Below are positions 17,382-25,643 of a stretch of DNA of 43,049 bases, piece by piece; the first letter of the stretch is position 1, and every line of letters starts with the position of its first letter. Source of the stretch: an uncultured Oscillospiraceae bacterium. GTDB lineage: Bacteria; Bacillota; Clostridia; Oscillospirales; Ruminococcaceae. Where the stretch lies: assembly GCA_904384225.1 (NCBI GenBank), contig CAJFJV010000014.1:1-43049 (forward strand), read 5' to 3'. The position numbers and the translations under genes are program-made. The notes beneath the pieces were generated by a model. It did not search any database. It worked only from the letters and a program-made list of their open reading frames with translations, and was not told the origin of the DNA.

Positions 17382-18092
17382 GTGAAAAGAATAATATATA
17401 GAGTAGGAGCGTTGCTGATGGCGGCAGCTTTAGTATTGCCGTTTAGCGGCTGCTCCGGCGGTGATGATACTTTGATCCAGTTTCAGCAGCCTAAGAAAGG
17501 GCAGATGGTTGCAGATATCAATGTCGCAGACTATGGAACGATTAAGGTGATGCTTTTTTCCGATCAGGCTCCCAAAGCCGTTGAAAACTTTGTGACACAT
17601 GCAAGGGAAGGCTATTATGACGGATTGACTTTTCACCGTATTATTGATAATTTTATGATTCAAGGCGGCGATCCCGACGGGGATGGGACAGGCGGAGAAA
17701 GCATTTGGGGCGAGCCTTTTGAAGATGAGTTTTCCGATGACCTGCGCAATTTTACGGGGGCGCTTTCTATGGCGAATAGTGGAGAAGATTCAAACGAAAG
17801 CCAGTTCTTTATTGTCAATACGCAGCCGATGTCAGGCGGGGAAGAGGAGCTCAATTATTATAATAATGTATCGCGCCCTTCGCAGGGCCATGATCCCATT
17901 GATTACTCCGATGTGCAGCGTGAAAAATATATTGAAGTCGGAGGAACGCCTTGGCTCGACAATGTGCATACGGTATTTGGCCAGGTATACGAAGGTTTAG
18001 ACGTAGTACAGGCGATTATGGACGATGCAGCGGCTGGTTCTGAGAAAGACGTCGTCATTACAAGCATCACCGTTGCAGAATATAACGGCTAA
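17382..18092 (+). CDS. Cyclophilin-type peptidyl-prolyl isomerase lipoprotein
   Basis: A 236-residue exported lipoprotein that catalyses proline cis-trans isomerisation, probably helping secreted proteins fold. The start is GTG at 17382, preceded by GAAGGGGAAAGG; the signal ends in lipobox FSGC. The cyclophilin core is intact: [14 protein letters not shown] has the catalytic Arg, Phe and Gln. A long insert with two Asn-Tyr-rich segments lies between about 150 and 190, and the family motif [12 protein letters not shown] follows. The two lipoprotein cyclophilins form an operon; a third, cytosolic one is at 26695. A terminator at 18135 closes the operon. Confidence 0.9.
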   Translation: MKRIIYRVGALLMAAALVLPFSGCSGGDDTLIQFQQPKKGQMVADINVADYGTIKVMLFSDQAPKAVENFVTHAREGYYDGLTFHRIIDNFMIQGGDPDGDGTGGESIWGEPFEDEFSDDLRNFTGALSMANSGEDSNESQFFIVNTQPMSGGEEELNYYNNVSRPSQGHDPIDYSDVQREKYIEVGGTPWLDNVHTVFGQVYEGLDVVQAIMDDAAAGSEKDVVITSITVAEYNG

Positions 18093-18134
18093 ACTGGAAG
18101 CTTATACAGTTTTTATAGTTAAAGAAAAGTTATA

Positions 18135-18173
18135 AGGGACACCTTTTGAAAGAAAGGTGTCCCTCGCTTTTTA
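18135..18173 (+). terminator. Terminator of the cyclophilin operon
   Basis: AGGGACACCTTT (18135-18146) and AAAGGTGTCCCT (18153-18164) form a perfect 12-bp stem with a 6-nt loop, followed by CGCTTTTTAT. Confidence 0.8.
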
Positions 18174-18303
18174 TATCTCAAATTTAGCATAGCAGATTGA
18201 ACTTATATATTACAGCTCAATTTTCTGTATATCTATGGGCGCAGTATTTAAGCTTTATAGAGGATCGAGAGAGGAAAAACAGCGTCCGTGCTGCACACTT
18301 TAT

Positions 18304-19179
18304 TTAGCGGTTTTTCATCTCGATCTCACTATCATAGTATTGTTCCTGAAACCATATAGATTCCAAAATTTCTCTTTTATCAAAATGAATTCCTTCAGGT
18401 GCGGCGATAAGCTTATCTTCTGCATCGTTATGGCGATGGACAATCCCGATAATCCGAGCTGTAAATTCTTCGACTGGAGTATCTACACCGAGCAGATACA
18501 CATCAAGCTCTTCTCCATCGCCGCCTATCACATTTGGGATATATCCGTAATTGATGGGATAGATGAGACCGGGATGCTTATGGTGTATACTTCTAACCGG
18601 TCTGTCTATTTTTATATGAACTGTTTTCCCAAGGAAGGATTTAACGAGAGCTTTTCTCAAAGTATAAACAATAAAAGATTGTTTCCCCTTAAGATATTGT
18701 TCTCTGCCATTTTCGGCCGGTACTTGCCGGGATAAGGATACCTTTAGGTTTTCATATTCTTTTGCAGCTGAGGGGGTACTGTTAAGATAATCTCTGAAAT
18801 TTATATAATTTATCCAATCTATACTGCCTGTGAGGGTAACGTGAATAAAATGGGTTTGTAAATCCCCAGTACCTTCGTAAAAGCTGCCTGATGCGAATAA
18901 CAGCTGTTTTCCAAGATTTGCATTTGGCCTATAGTGAAATCCATTGTCTTTCAATTCCTGTTCAAAAGCAAGAATATCGTTGAAATCATCAACTGCGATT
19001 GCAATATCGATTATTGGTTTGGCTTTTATCGATAATATAGACGTACTTCCTACATGCTGGATGTCTTGAATAATATCACCCAATATCATTTTTAGACGGG
19101 AAATCGTATTTTGTGCTTCTATTTCCCATTCTTTTTTGTGTTTGTATAGTTTCACGGTTCCCCGTTTTAATCCGATCAT
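18304..19179 (-). CDS. GrpB nucleotidyltransferase-like / inorganic pyrophosphatase fusion
   Basis: A 291-residue two-domain protein. Residues about 1-170 are a GrpB/UPF0157 domain: HVGSTS (42-47), then KPIIDIAIAVDD with the acidic nucleotidyltransferase-like pattern. Residues about 180-291 match the small inorganic-pyrophosphatase family of Firmicutes: KIDRPVRS, IYPINYGYIP, GDGEELDVYLLGVD, RHNDAEDKLI. The start ATG at 19179 has GGGAGGT 7 nt upstream; a longer reading begins 21 nt earlier. Single gene with a promoter at 19320-19348, AT-rich compared with neighbours and flanked by two similar terminators. A pyrophosphatase joined to a nucleotide-handling domain could drive the transfer reaction. 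The substrate is unknown. Confidence 0.82.
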   Translation of the reverse strand: MIGLKRGTVKLYKHKKEWEIEAQNTISRLKMILGDIIQDIQHVGSTSILSIKAKPIIDIAIAVDDFNDILAFEQELKDNGFHYRPNANLGKQLLFASGSFYEGTGDLQTHFIHVTLTGSIDWINYINFRDYLNSTPSAAKEYENLKVSLSRQVPAENGREQYLKGKQSFIVYTLRKALVKSFLGKTVHIKIDRPVRSIHHKHPGLIYPINYGYIPNVIGGDGEELDVYLLGVDTPVEEFTARIIGIVHRHNDAEDKLIAAPEGIHFDKREILESIWFQEQYYDSEIEMKNR

Positions 19180-19319
19180 TTGCTGACCTCCCTGATACAT
19201 TGGCCGAAAGAAAGCTGTACGGTTCGGTGTCTAATCCATTTCCAATGATTTCTACACCATAGGACAGCCTATACTTGCCTATAGACGATCTTGGATTTTC
19301 TGTGTTCTCGAACATAGAT

Positions 19320-19348
19320 ATTATATAAAAGTGCTTATCCTATCCCAA
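19320..19348 (-). promoter_or_regulatory. Promoter of the GrpB fusion gene
   Basis: Minus strand TTGGGA (19343-19348), 17 nt, TATAAT (19320-19325). The 5' UTR would be about 135 nt. Confidence 0.5.
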
Positions 19349-19575
19349 TGGTGCATTGAAGAATAGCGGTAAAAAGGGTAAAATGTGAATTTCTTTTATT
19401 TGTTTTGATGTTATCATCTTCCCAACATTTTTATTTCAATAGAGTTTTGTTCTCTTGATCGTAAGTTGGACGAATTAAAAATATTTGATTTAAATATAGG
19501 TTTGTTAAGACCGAAATAGTCGCGCTTTTTAGATTTTTAGCGGATCTGTCACGGCAACCAGCTATAAAAATCGAA

Positions 19576-19601
19576 AGGGACACCTGCTATAAGGCGTCCC
19601 T
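19576..19601 (-). terminator. Terminator of the PAP2 gene
   Basis: Minus-strand stem AGGGACGCCT / AGGTGTCCCT with one mismatch, followed by TTCGATTTTT. Its arms closely resemble the terminator at 18135. Confidence 0.65.
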
Positions 19602-19626
19602 CTTTATATTTTACAAAAGTGCGTGC

Positions 19627-20496
19627 CTATGGGGTTGTGATTTGCCGCTTTGGATCCTTGTCTGACGGTAGAGGCGGGAGCGGCGCAATGCGGGGAAAAA
19701 CGATCCTGCGGACGCAATAAAATAAAACAATGGAAATAGCAGCGCCGAAAAGGACATCAGAAGCATAGTGCGCTCCTACCAGAACACGGGAAATCCCCAT
19801 GATAATCACCCAAATATAAGGGATGATATAGCACAGCATTTTGCCGATGCGTGATTTTATCAATGGGACAAACTGAACAAAAATAATCAATGCAGCGGCG
19901 TTTGCGGTATGCCCTGATGGAAAGGAGACATGCCCTGTATAACCGCGCGGCTGATACCACGGTGTAAACTGAGAAAAACTTTCAAGCTGGCGAAAACGGG
20001 TGCGGCCCCAAGACAGCTTTAATATACTAATCAAAAGTAGGAGTGTAATCAGGTAGAATATCATAACAACGGCAATACGCATCCATTCATATAAAAGCGC
20101 ACGCGGTGATTTTACTGCGAGAAAAGCTATAACCGCATATAGCAGAAGCGTAGCTACCGCATAGCCAATAAATTGCCAAAAAGAAAATGCGGCATAAATG
20201 TAAAATGTATATGCTACACCGGCAGATGCCGCAATAATAGAGCATACAATTTTAAAATTGCGTAGTTTCGCCGACCTTTCCCGGATAAAGAAAACGGCGG
20301 ATACAATTCCGGAAAACGTTGCCAGAACCGGTGCAACCAGTACGCCAAGTGTTTCGAGCGTGCGGCCAAAAGAGGATTCCTGATTGACGACAGATATCGA
20401 AATGGGAAGATCATAAATTCCAAATACAACAGCCAGTACAATAAAAAGCACAAAAGCAAATGCAAGGGGCAAAACACGGCGGCTGAAACGGGACAT
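19627..20496 (-). CDS. PAP2-family membrane phosphatase
   Basis: A 289-residue protein with about six membrane spans and an acid-phosphatase-type active site facing outward. PAP2 motifs: KLSWGRTRF (C1), FPSGHTANA (C2, catalytic-site His) and SRVLVGAHYASDV (C3 with the nucleophile His). Members dephosphorylate lipid phosphates such as undecaprenyl pyrophosphate or phosphatidylglycerophosphate; the exact substrate cannot be told. AAAGGAG lies about 14 nt before the ATG, inside a small upstream ORF, so translation may be coupled. It follows the XRE gene in the same direction. Confidence 0.88.
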   Translation of the reverse strand: MSRFSRRVLPLAFAFVLFIVLAVVFGIYDLPISISVVNQESSFGRTLETLGVLVAPVLATFSGIVSAVFFIRERSAKLRNFKIVCSIIAASAGVAYTFYIYAAFSFWQFIGYAVATLLLYAVIAFLAVKSPRALLYEWMRIAVVMIFYLITLLLLISILKLSWGRTRFRQLESFSQFTPWYQPRGYTGHVSFPSGHTANAAALIIFVQFVPLIKSRIGKMLCYIIPYIWVIIMGISRVLVGAHYASDVLFGAAISIVLFYCVRRIVFPRIAPLPPLPSDKDPKRQITTP

Positions 20497-20497
20497 C

Positions 20498-20686
20498 TTA
20501 ATCTTTTATGCTCCTTTCCATGCTGTTCACACAATTTTTAAAGTTCTGGATGAAGGGAACACAAAAAGTCCCTTTCTTTTTTTCCAAAACGATGATAAAA
20601 TGATACTCAAAAAGCGTATGGTCTGTATGCGCAATAAGCATCAGATATAAAACGTTTTTTATCCGGCTGGGATGAAGGACAGTCAT
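20498..20686 (-). CDS. Small ORF between XRE and PAP2 genes
   Basis: A 62-codon ORF whose ATG overlaps the XRE stop (ATGA) and whose stop is 1 nt before the PAP2 start. It contains the PAP2 ribosome binding site. Nothing in it is recognised; it could be a real coupling peptide or a chance ORF. The sequence has aromatic and Lys-rich stretches, but no lone family motif. Confidence 0.3.
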   Translation of the reverse strand: MTVLHPSRIKNVLYLMLIAHTDHTLFEYHFIIVLEKKKGTFCVPFIQNFKNCVNSMERSIKD

Positions 20687-21360
20687 TTATCAAGATGATT
20701 TTCCGCATTTTTGATTAGGTTAAACAGCGATGAGGCAAACAGCGGATAATTTTGTGAAAGCGTCTGCGTGGAAATAAAAAGTGCTTGCGCCTTTTCTGTG
20801 TCGATACCAGAGGCAATTTCTTCCGCTTTTGATTCAAGCAGGACCATAGCGGCCAGTGCTTTTGCCCGTGCCGCAGCAGGCGAAACAGTAAACATGCTTT
20901 GCTCGTTTTTCGGGTTTACGCTGTAAAGAATGCGAAACATCCGATAGACCGAGAGATTAAAAAAAGAAGAAACAGCGGTTGTGAGCTCTTTGTTGTTTGC
21001 TGTATGCAGCAAATCGAAAATGATATTCAATGCATTGGCAATCAATTTTTTGTTCAGCGTTGGAAGGATACTGCCGCTGCCGCGCATCATGTTTTCTTTC
21101 CCGAGTGCATCGGCATCTGGAATATCCTCAACCGTTATTTGAGCACCGGTACGTTCGGGAGAGCGGCCTAAGAGATAATCGCACGAAACACCATAAAAAT
21201 CAGCGGTGCGAACGACAAAATCCAAGCCGCATTCACGGATTCCTTTTTCATAATGTGATAAAAGCGCTTGGGAGATGCCGAGTTCCGCAGCCGCTTGTTT
21301 TTGGCTGATACCGCGTTCTTTGCGCAAAAGGGTGAGAATCCGCGGAAAGTCTGTGTTCAT
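20683..21360 (-). CDS. XRE-family regulator with long C-terminal domain
   Basis: A 225-residue protein. Residues 5-65 form an XRE HTH (ILTLLRKERGISQKQAAAEL, then QALLSHYEKGIRECGLDFVV) followed by YLLGRS. The C-terminal 150 residues are helical with no enzyme motif, a layout seen often in Ruminococcaceae-like genomes. RBS AGGAGGTGAACGG before the ATG is near perfect. A strong promoter at 21399-21427 drives it. It is the first gene of a run that continues into the PAP2 phosphatase, so it may control membrane or envelope functions; the evidence is only the neighbourhood. Confidence 0.82.
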   Translation of the reverse strand: MNTDFPRILTLLRKERGISQKQAAAELGISQALLSHYEKGIRECGLDFVVRTADFYGVSCDYLLGRSPERTGAQITVEDIPDADALGKENMMRGSGSILPTLNKKLIANALNIIFDLLHTANNKELTTAVSSFFNLSVYRMFRILYSVNPKNEQSMFTVSPAAARAKALAAMVLLESKAEEIASGIDTEKAQALFISTQTLSQNYPLFASSLFNLIKNAENHLDK

Positions 21361-21398
21361 CCGTTCACCTCCTATAAAAAAGTTTTAACGTAAAGTAA

Positions 21399-21427
21399 AT
21401 TATAGTATAAAGGTTACGCGTTGTAAA
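21399..21427 (-). promoter_or_regulatory. Promoter of the XRE-PAP2 run
   Basis: Minus strand TTTACA (21422-21427), 17 nt, TATAAT (21399-21404): close to consensus. Confidence 0.75.
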
Positions 21428-21548
21428 GCCGTTTTCAGATAAAATATGACAAGATCGTGGATTTTTTTCGAGATTTGGCCGGATATCCGTAAGATACAGG
21501 CCGATTTTGGGAAAAGAAGAGAAATTGCAGAAAAGGGAGTGCTATTTT

Positions 21549-22217
21549 ATGCAGGCATATCATATTTATTTGATCCGTCATGGGCTGACACAGGCGAATA
21601 TAGAGGGAAAGTATATTGGAGAAACGGATCTTGACCTCTGTGAAGAGGGTGTAGAAGAAATCCTTGACTTAAAAGCACGTTTTTCGTATCCTGCCGTCGG
21701 CCGGGTGTACACAAGCCCGCTGCGGAGAAGCATCCAAACAGCACGGCTTCTGTATCCTGAAATGACGCCGCTGACAGTTGATTCGCTGAGAGAATATGCA
21801 TTTGGAGCCTTTGAAAACAAGACGCCGGAAGAACTGAAAGAACTGCCGTCTTACCGCAGTTGGATTGACAGTACGCAAAAAACGGTTCCTGACGGTGCAG
21901 AGGATCCAAACGCATTTGGCGCACGAGTCGTAGAAGGGCTTGACCGGGTCATCCGGGATATGATGAAAGATCATATTGGCGATGCTGCGGTTATTACACA
22001 TGCAGGCGTCATTACGGCGATCCTGACAGCCTGCGGTATACCGAAAAGGCCGTTGCTTGAATGGAAAGTAGAAAGCGGGAAAGGATATACTTTATCGGTC
22101 AGTGCAGGGCTTTGGGCAAATGAACATCTGGTTGAAGTATTTACACCCGTCCCCTATGGAACAGGGACGGATGAAGTGATGCTTGAATATCAGCGCTTGT
22201 TTCCTGAGGAAGAATAA
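21549..22217 (+). CDS. Histidine phosphatase (phosphoglycerate mutase-like)
   Basis: A 222-residue cytosolic member of the histidine phosphatase superfamily. The nucleophile His is in LIRHGLTQAN; the substrate-binding Arg pattern TSPLRRSIQTA and the second His in VITHAGVITAIL are present. The YIGETDLDLCEEG region resembles alpha-ribazole phosphatase CobC, and the next gene is cobO, so a cobalamin role is plausible, though a general phosphatase is equally possible. The start ATG at 21549 follows AAAGGGAGTG; a longer frame exists but lacks a site. First gene of the plus-strand run ending in a cyclophilin. Confidence 0.82.
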   Translation: MQAYHIYLIRHGLTQANIEGKYIGETDLDLCEEGVEEILDLKARFSYPAVGRVYTSPLRRSIQTARLLYPEMTPLTVDSLREYAFGAFENKTPEELKELPSYRSWIDSTQKTVPDGAEDPNAFGARVVEGLDRVIRDMMKDHIGDAAVITHAGVITAILTACGIPKRPLLEWKVESGKGYTLSVSAGLWANEHLVEVFTPVPYGTGTDEVMLEYQRLFPEEE

Positions 22218-22218
22218 T

Positions 22219-22743
22219 ATGGGCAGAAAAGGCTTGATCCATCTGTATACAGGAGAGGGAAAAGGAAAGACAACGGCTGCGGTAGGCTTAATGGTTCGTG
22301 CCGTTGGAAACGGTCTGCGATGCTTATTTGTCCAGTTTTTGAAAGGGCAGGAATCAGGAGAGGTTGCCATACTGGAAAAAATTGGTGTAACAGTGCTGCA
22401 GGCGGGATCAGAAAAGTTTTTTTCTGATCTGGACGTCGATGAGAAAAAAGAATGTGTGCAAAAGCACCTTTTATGCTATAATAGAGCGAAAGAGATGCTT
22501 TTGTCAGGAAAATACGATCTGGTGGTTTTCGATGAGGTGACATATGCGGCCGATTTTGCTTTGATACCGGTACGGGATTTGTGCCAGACGCTTGACGATA
22601 GGCCGGAGCATGTGGAAGTTGTGTTGACGGGAAGAGAGGCACCGGAGTGTCTTGCAATACGGGCGGATTATCTTTCTGAAATCCATGCCCATCGTCATCC
22701 TTTTGAGCGAGGGATTTATGCAAGAAAAGGGATAGAATATTGA
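22219..22743 (+). CDS. cobO: Cob(I)yrinic acid a,c-diamide adenosyltransferase
   Basis: Transfers the adenosyl group of ATP to cobalt of corrinoids, producing adenosylcobalamin precursors. It has 174 residues, the usual CobA/CobO/BtuR size. The unusual ATP-binding loop GEGKGKTTAAVG is at the N-terminus and the acidic FDEVTYAADF follows at about residue 108. Starts 1 nt after the phosphatase stop, with GAGGA upstream. It may salvage corrinoids; no other cobalamin genes are in the window. Confidence 0.9.
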   Translation: MGRKGLIHLYTGEGKGKTTAAVGLMVRAVGNGLRCLFVQFLKGQESGEVAILEKIGVTVLQAGSEKFFSDLDVDEKKECVQKHLLCYNRAKEMLLSGKYDLVVFDEVTYAADFALIPVRDLCQTLDDRPEHVEVVLTGREAPECLAIRADYLSEIHAHRHPFERGIYARKGIEY

Positions 22744-22776
22744 CAGTGGATTCGATTGTGAAAAAGGAGAGATTGC

Positions 22777-23595
22777 ATGCGGACGAATGAATTGGTTGCA
22801 GAAGCTTCTAAACGGCTTCGCGGCGCGATGACCCCTGCGGCTTCTCTGATTATGATTTTACTTTTAACAGCTTGGGGGCTTGCGTTGGCAACACACGCAT
22901 TCTCTCTTTTGCTGCATTCCATGTTCCTCCATTCTGATACGACACAGCCGCTTGTCTCTGCTATGCCGGTTTTATTTGGAACAGCGTGCTTCCTTTTGAT
23001 ATGCGGCCCGCTTTGGCTGAATGCAAGAAGATGGTTTTTTCGTTTAGATGAAGGATTTGTCCCATTGCGTACGGCTTTTTATTACGTATCTTCTATCAGC
23101 AGATACCGTAAAACGCTTTGTTTTACGTTAAGCGTAACAGGATTGCGTTTTTTTGCCGCACTTTTTTGCTTTTTGCCGGCTGCGATTGTATGGGCAGCCG
23201 TCCGTGTTGTTGCGTTTGCAGATGTTTATACCTTATTGGCTGTCATTTTAGATGGGATTTTATTCATATTAGGGATTGCATTTTCGTATTATTTGCTGTC
23301 CGGCCTATTTTTGTCGGAATATCTGTTTATATCCGGACAAAAGCATACGCCCTTTTCCGCTGTCCGCTGCTCTTTTCAGCTGATGAGAGGGGGGCGCGGA
23401 CGTTTGTTTAAATTGCTTTGCAGTTTAATTCCTTATTTTTTAATCAGTTTGGCAGTTGTGACGTTACCTCTGACGGTACCGCACATAGAAAGCTGTTTTG
23501 CCGTTTTAGCAAAGCAGCTCTTGACAGAAAATCAGTCCGGTGCTTTTAAAGATCCGGACAGACAAGATGGAGGAGAATATGTCTTTACTGAGTGA
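22777..23595 (+). CDS. Hypothetical multipass membrane protein
   Basis: A 272-residue protein with about five to six hydrophobic segments (about 20-48, 63-85, 115-142, 147-175, 177-195, 212-235) and a short polar C-terminus. No catalytic motif is recognised. AAGGAG precedes its ATG. It lies 33 nt after cobO and overlaps proB by 17 bp, so it is in the same transcript. The weakly DUF975-like layout is only an impression. Confidence 0.7.
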   Translation: MRTNELVAEASKRLRGAMTPAASLIMILLLTAWGLALATHAFSLLLHSMFLHSDTTQPLVSAMPVLFGTACFLLICGPLWLNARRWFFRLDEGFVPLRTAFYYVSSISRYRKTLCFTLSVTGLRFFAALFCFLPAAIVWAAVRVVAFADVYTLLAVILDGILFILGIAFSYYLLSGLFLSEYLFISGQKHTPFSAVRCSFQLMRGGRGRLFKLLCSLIPYFLISLAVVTLPLTVPHIESCFAVLAKQLLTENQSGAFKDPDRQDGGEYVFTE

Positions 23596-24370
23596 AGCAC
23601 AGCGTGTAGTTGTAAAAGTGGGTACATCAACCCTTACCCATGCGACAGGGCTTTTAAATATACGACGAGTAGAGCAGCTTGTGCGGGTGCTTTCGGACTT
23701 AAAAAATGCCGGAAAGGAAATTATTTTGGTGACTTCCGGTGCCATAGGAGTTGGAGCAGGAAAGCTTGGGATGCTCACTCGGCCGTCTGATATGCCAACA
23801 AAACAGGCTTGTGCGGCAATTGGCCAGAGCGAGCTGATGTATGTATATGATAAATGTTTTTCGGAATACAATCACAATGTTGCACAGGTCCTTCTGACAC
23901 GCGATATTATTGAAGATGAGAATCGGAAAAACAATGTCACAAACACGCTATCAAGGCTGCTTTCTTTATCTGTTATCCCTGTAATTAATGAGAACGATAC
24001 GGTCGCTACAGAAGAAATTGAGTTTGGGGACAATGATACGCTGTCAGCGATTGTAGCTGCTATTGTACAGGCAGATTTACTGATGATTTTGACTGATATC
24101 GATGGCCTTTATGACAGTGACCCGCATTTAAATCCAAAAGCAAAAAAGATCCCTGTCGTTACAATGATAGACGACGCGGTTTTAGCGGTGGGCGGAAATA
24201 AAGGATCCGAATTTGGGACAGGCGGCATGGCGGCGAAACTTCATGCAGCGCAGCTTTGTATGGAAGAAAAAATCCCGATGATTATTATGAACGGAAACAG
24301 GCCCTCCAGAATTTATGGCTTGCTGGACGGCGAAGATATTGGCACGCTGTTTTATGCGGGTCGAACCTGA
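23579..24370 (+). CDS. proB: Glutamate 5-kinase
   Basis: First step of proline synthesis: phosphorylates L-glutamate at the gamma-carboxylate. It has 263 residues, the short form without the C-terminal PUA domain. The amino-acid kinase fold is visible: VVVKVGTSTLTH, then ILVTSGAIGVGAGKLG, the substrate-binding NENDTVAT and the FGDNDTLSAIVA segment, then the FGTGGMAAKLHAAQ nucleotide region. The start at 23579 has GGAGGAG at 5 nt; an earlier in-frame ATG would include that site. It precedes proA by 16 nt. Confidence 0.95.
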   Translation: MSLLSEAQRVVVKVGTSTLTHATGLLNIRRVEQLVRVLSDLKNAGKEIILVTSGAIGVGAGKLGMLTRPSDMPTKQACAAIGQSELMYVYDKCFSEYNHNVAQVLLTRDIIEDENRKNNVTNTLSRLLSLSVIPVINENDTVATEEIEFGDNDTLSAIVAAIVQADLLMILTDIDGLYDSDPHLNPKAKKIPVVTMIDDAVLAVGGNKGSEFGTGGMAAKLHAAQLCMEEKIPMIIMNGNRPSRIYGLLDGEDIGTLFYAGRT

Positions 24371-24386
24371 AAGGAGCACTGTAGTT

Positions 24387-25634
24387 ATGTCAAATGTCAT
24401 GTCACTTGCCCGCCGGTTAAAAGCGGCACAGCCGCAGATTGCACATGCGCCAACCGAACTGAAAAACCGTCTTTTATTGCGTATAGCAGATTGCCTTTGC
24501 GCTTCAATGGAGGAAATCTTGGAAGCAAATCAGACAGATATTTCTTCTGCCGCACAAAATGGGATACCCAATGTGATGTTAGACCGCCTGTCATTGTCTG
24601 AAGAGAGGATCCATAACATGGCGGATGGCGTTAGGAAAGTAGCGCGCCTTGCCGATCCGGTAGGAGAAGTGTTGAGCGGCTATACGCTTGTAAATGGGTT
24701 GAAAATCCGAAAAGAACGTGTTCCGCTTGGTATTGTAGGCATGATTTATGAGTCACGGCCCAATGTGACAGTGGATGCGGCGGTACTTTGCTTAAAGGCT
24801 TCAAATGCGGTGCTGTTACGAGGGGGAAAAGAGGCGATTTATACCAATATTACGTTGACACGCATCATGCAGCATGCTCTTGAAGAGGAGGGAATGAACC
24901 CTGACATCCTGCTTTTAGTAGAGGATACCTCGCGTCAATCTGCAACGGAAATGATGAAGCTGAATGGTTATTTGGATGTTTTGATACCGCGTGGCGGGCA
25001 GGGGCTGATACGATCCGTTGTAGAGAACGCCACCGTACCGGTCATTGAAACAGGAGCTGGAAACTGTCACATCTATATTGATGCTGAGGCAGATTTGGAA
25101 ATGGGCGTAAATATCGTATATAATGCAAAGACAAGCCGCCCATCTGTATGTAATGCCTGTGAGAGTCTTTTGGTACATAAAGATGTGGCAGAACAGTTTT
25201 TACCTCTTGTAAAAGAGCGGCTTGATACAAAAAACGTGATTATACTTGGCTGTGAAGAGACGCGCCGGATTTTGGGAGAAAGCGTAGCTCCGGCTACGGA
25301 GAGCGACTATGCAGCGGAATTTTTAGGATATGTGATTTCTGTCAAAGTCGTGAATGATCTTGACGAAGCGATTCGGCATATTAATCAGTATTCTACTCAC
25401 CACTCGGAAGCTATTGTCACCAATAATCTAACCAATTCGCAGAAGTTTACGGAACAGGTGGATTCTGCGGCGGTATATGTCAATGCTTCGACCCGCTTTA
25501 CGGACGGTGATGAATTTGGCTTTGGTGCAGAAATAGGAATTTCTACTCAAAAGCTGCACGCACGCGGTCCAATGGGATTAGAAGCACTGACCAGCACCAA
25601 ATATGTTATTTTAGGAAACGGGCAGATTCGATAG
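24387..25634 (+). CDS. proA: Gamma-glutamyl phosphate reductase
   Basis: Second step of proline synthesis: reduces gamma-glutamyl phosphate with NADPH to glutamate semialdehyde. It has 415 residues, aldehyde-dehydrogenase fold. Marks are VPLGIVGMIYESRPNVT, the nucleotide region PRGGQGLI and the catalytic Cys in SVCNACESLLV (C258 or near), then VDSAAVYVNASTRFTDG and FGFGAEIGISTQKLHARGP. AAGGAG 10 nt before the ATG. With ProB it channels the labile acyl phosphate. Confidence 0.96.
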   Translation: MSNVMSLARRLKAAQPQIAHAPTELKNRLLLRIADCLCASMEEILEANQTDISSAAQNGIPNVMLDRLSLSEERIHNMADGVRKVARLADPVGEVLSGYTLVNGLKIRKERVPLGIVGMIYESRPNVTVDAAVLCLKASNAVLLRGGKEAIYTNITLTRIMQHALEEEGMNPDILLLVEDTSRQSATEMMKLNGYLDVLIPRGGQGLIRSVVENATVPVIETGAGNCHIYIDAEADLEMGVNIVYNAKTSRPSVCNACESLLVHKDVAEQFLPLVKERLDTKNVIILGCEETRRILGESVAPATESDYAAEFLGYVISVKVVNDLDEAIRHINQYSTHHSEAIVTNNLTNSQKFTEQVDSAAVYVNASTRFTDGDEFGFGAEIGISTQKLHARGPMGLEALTSTKYVILGNGQIR

Positions 25635-25643
25635 GAGGACGTC

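Larger units (their letters stand above)
19180..19626. other. Intergenic region with promoter and terminator
   Basis: It holds the minus-strand promoter of the GrpB fusion (19320-19348) and the terminator of the PAP2 gene (19576-19601). Nothing else is recognised in the AT-rich remainder. Confidence 0.5.
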
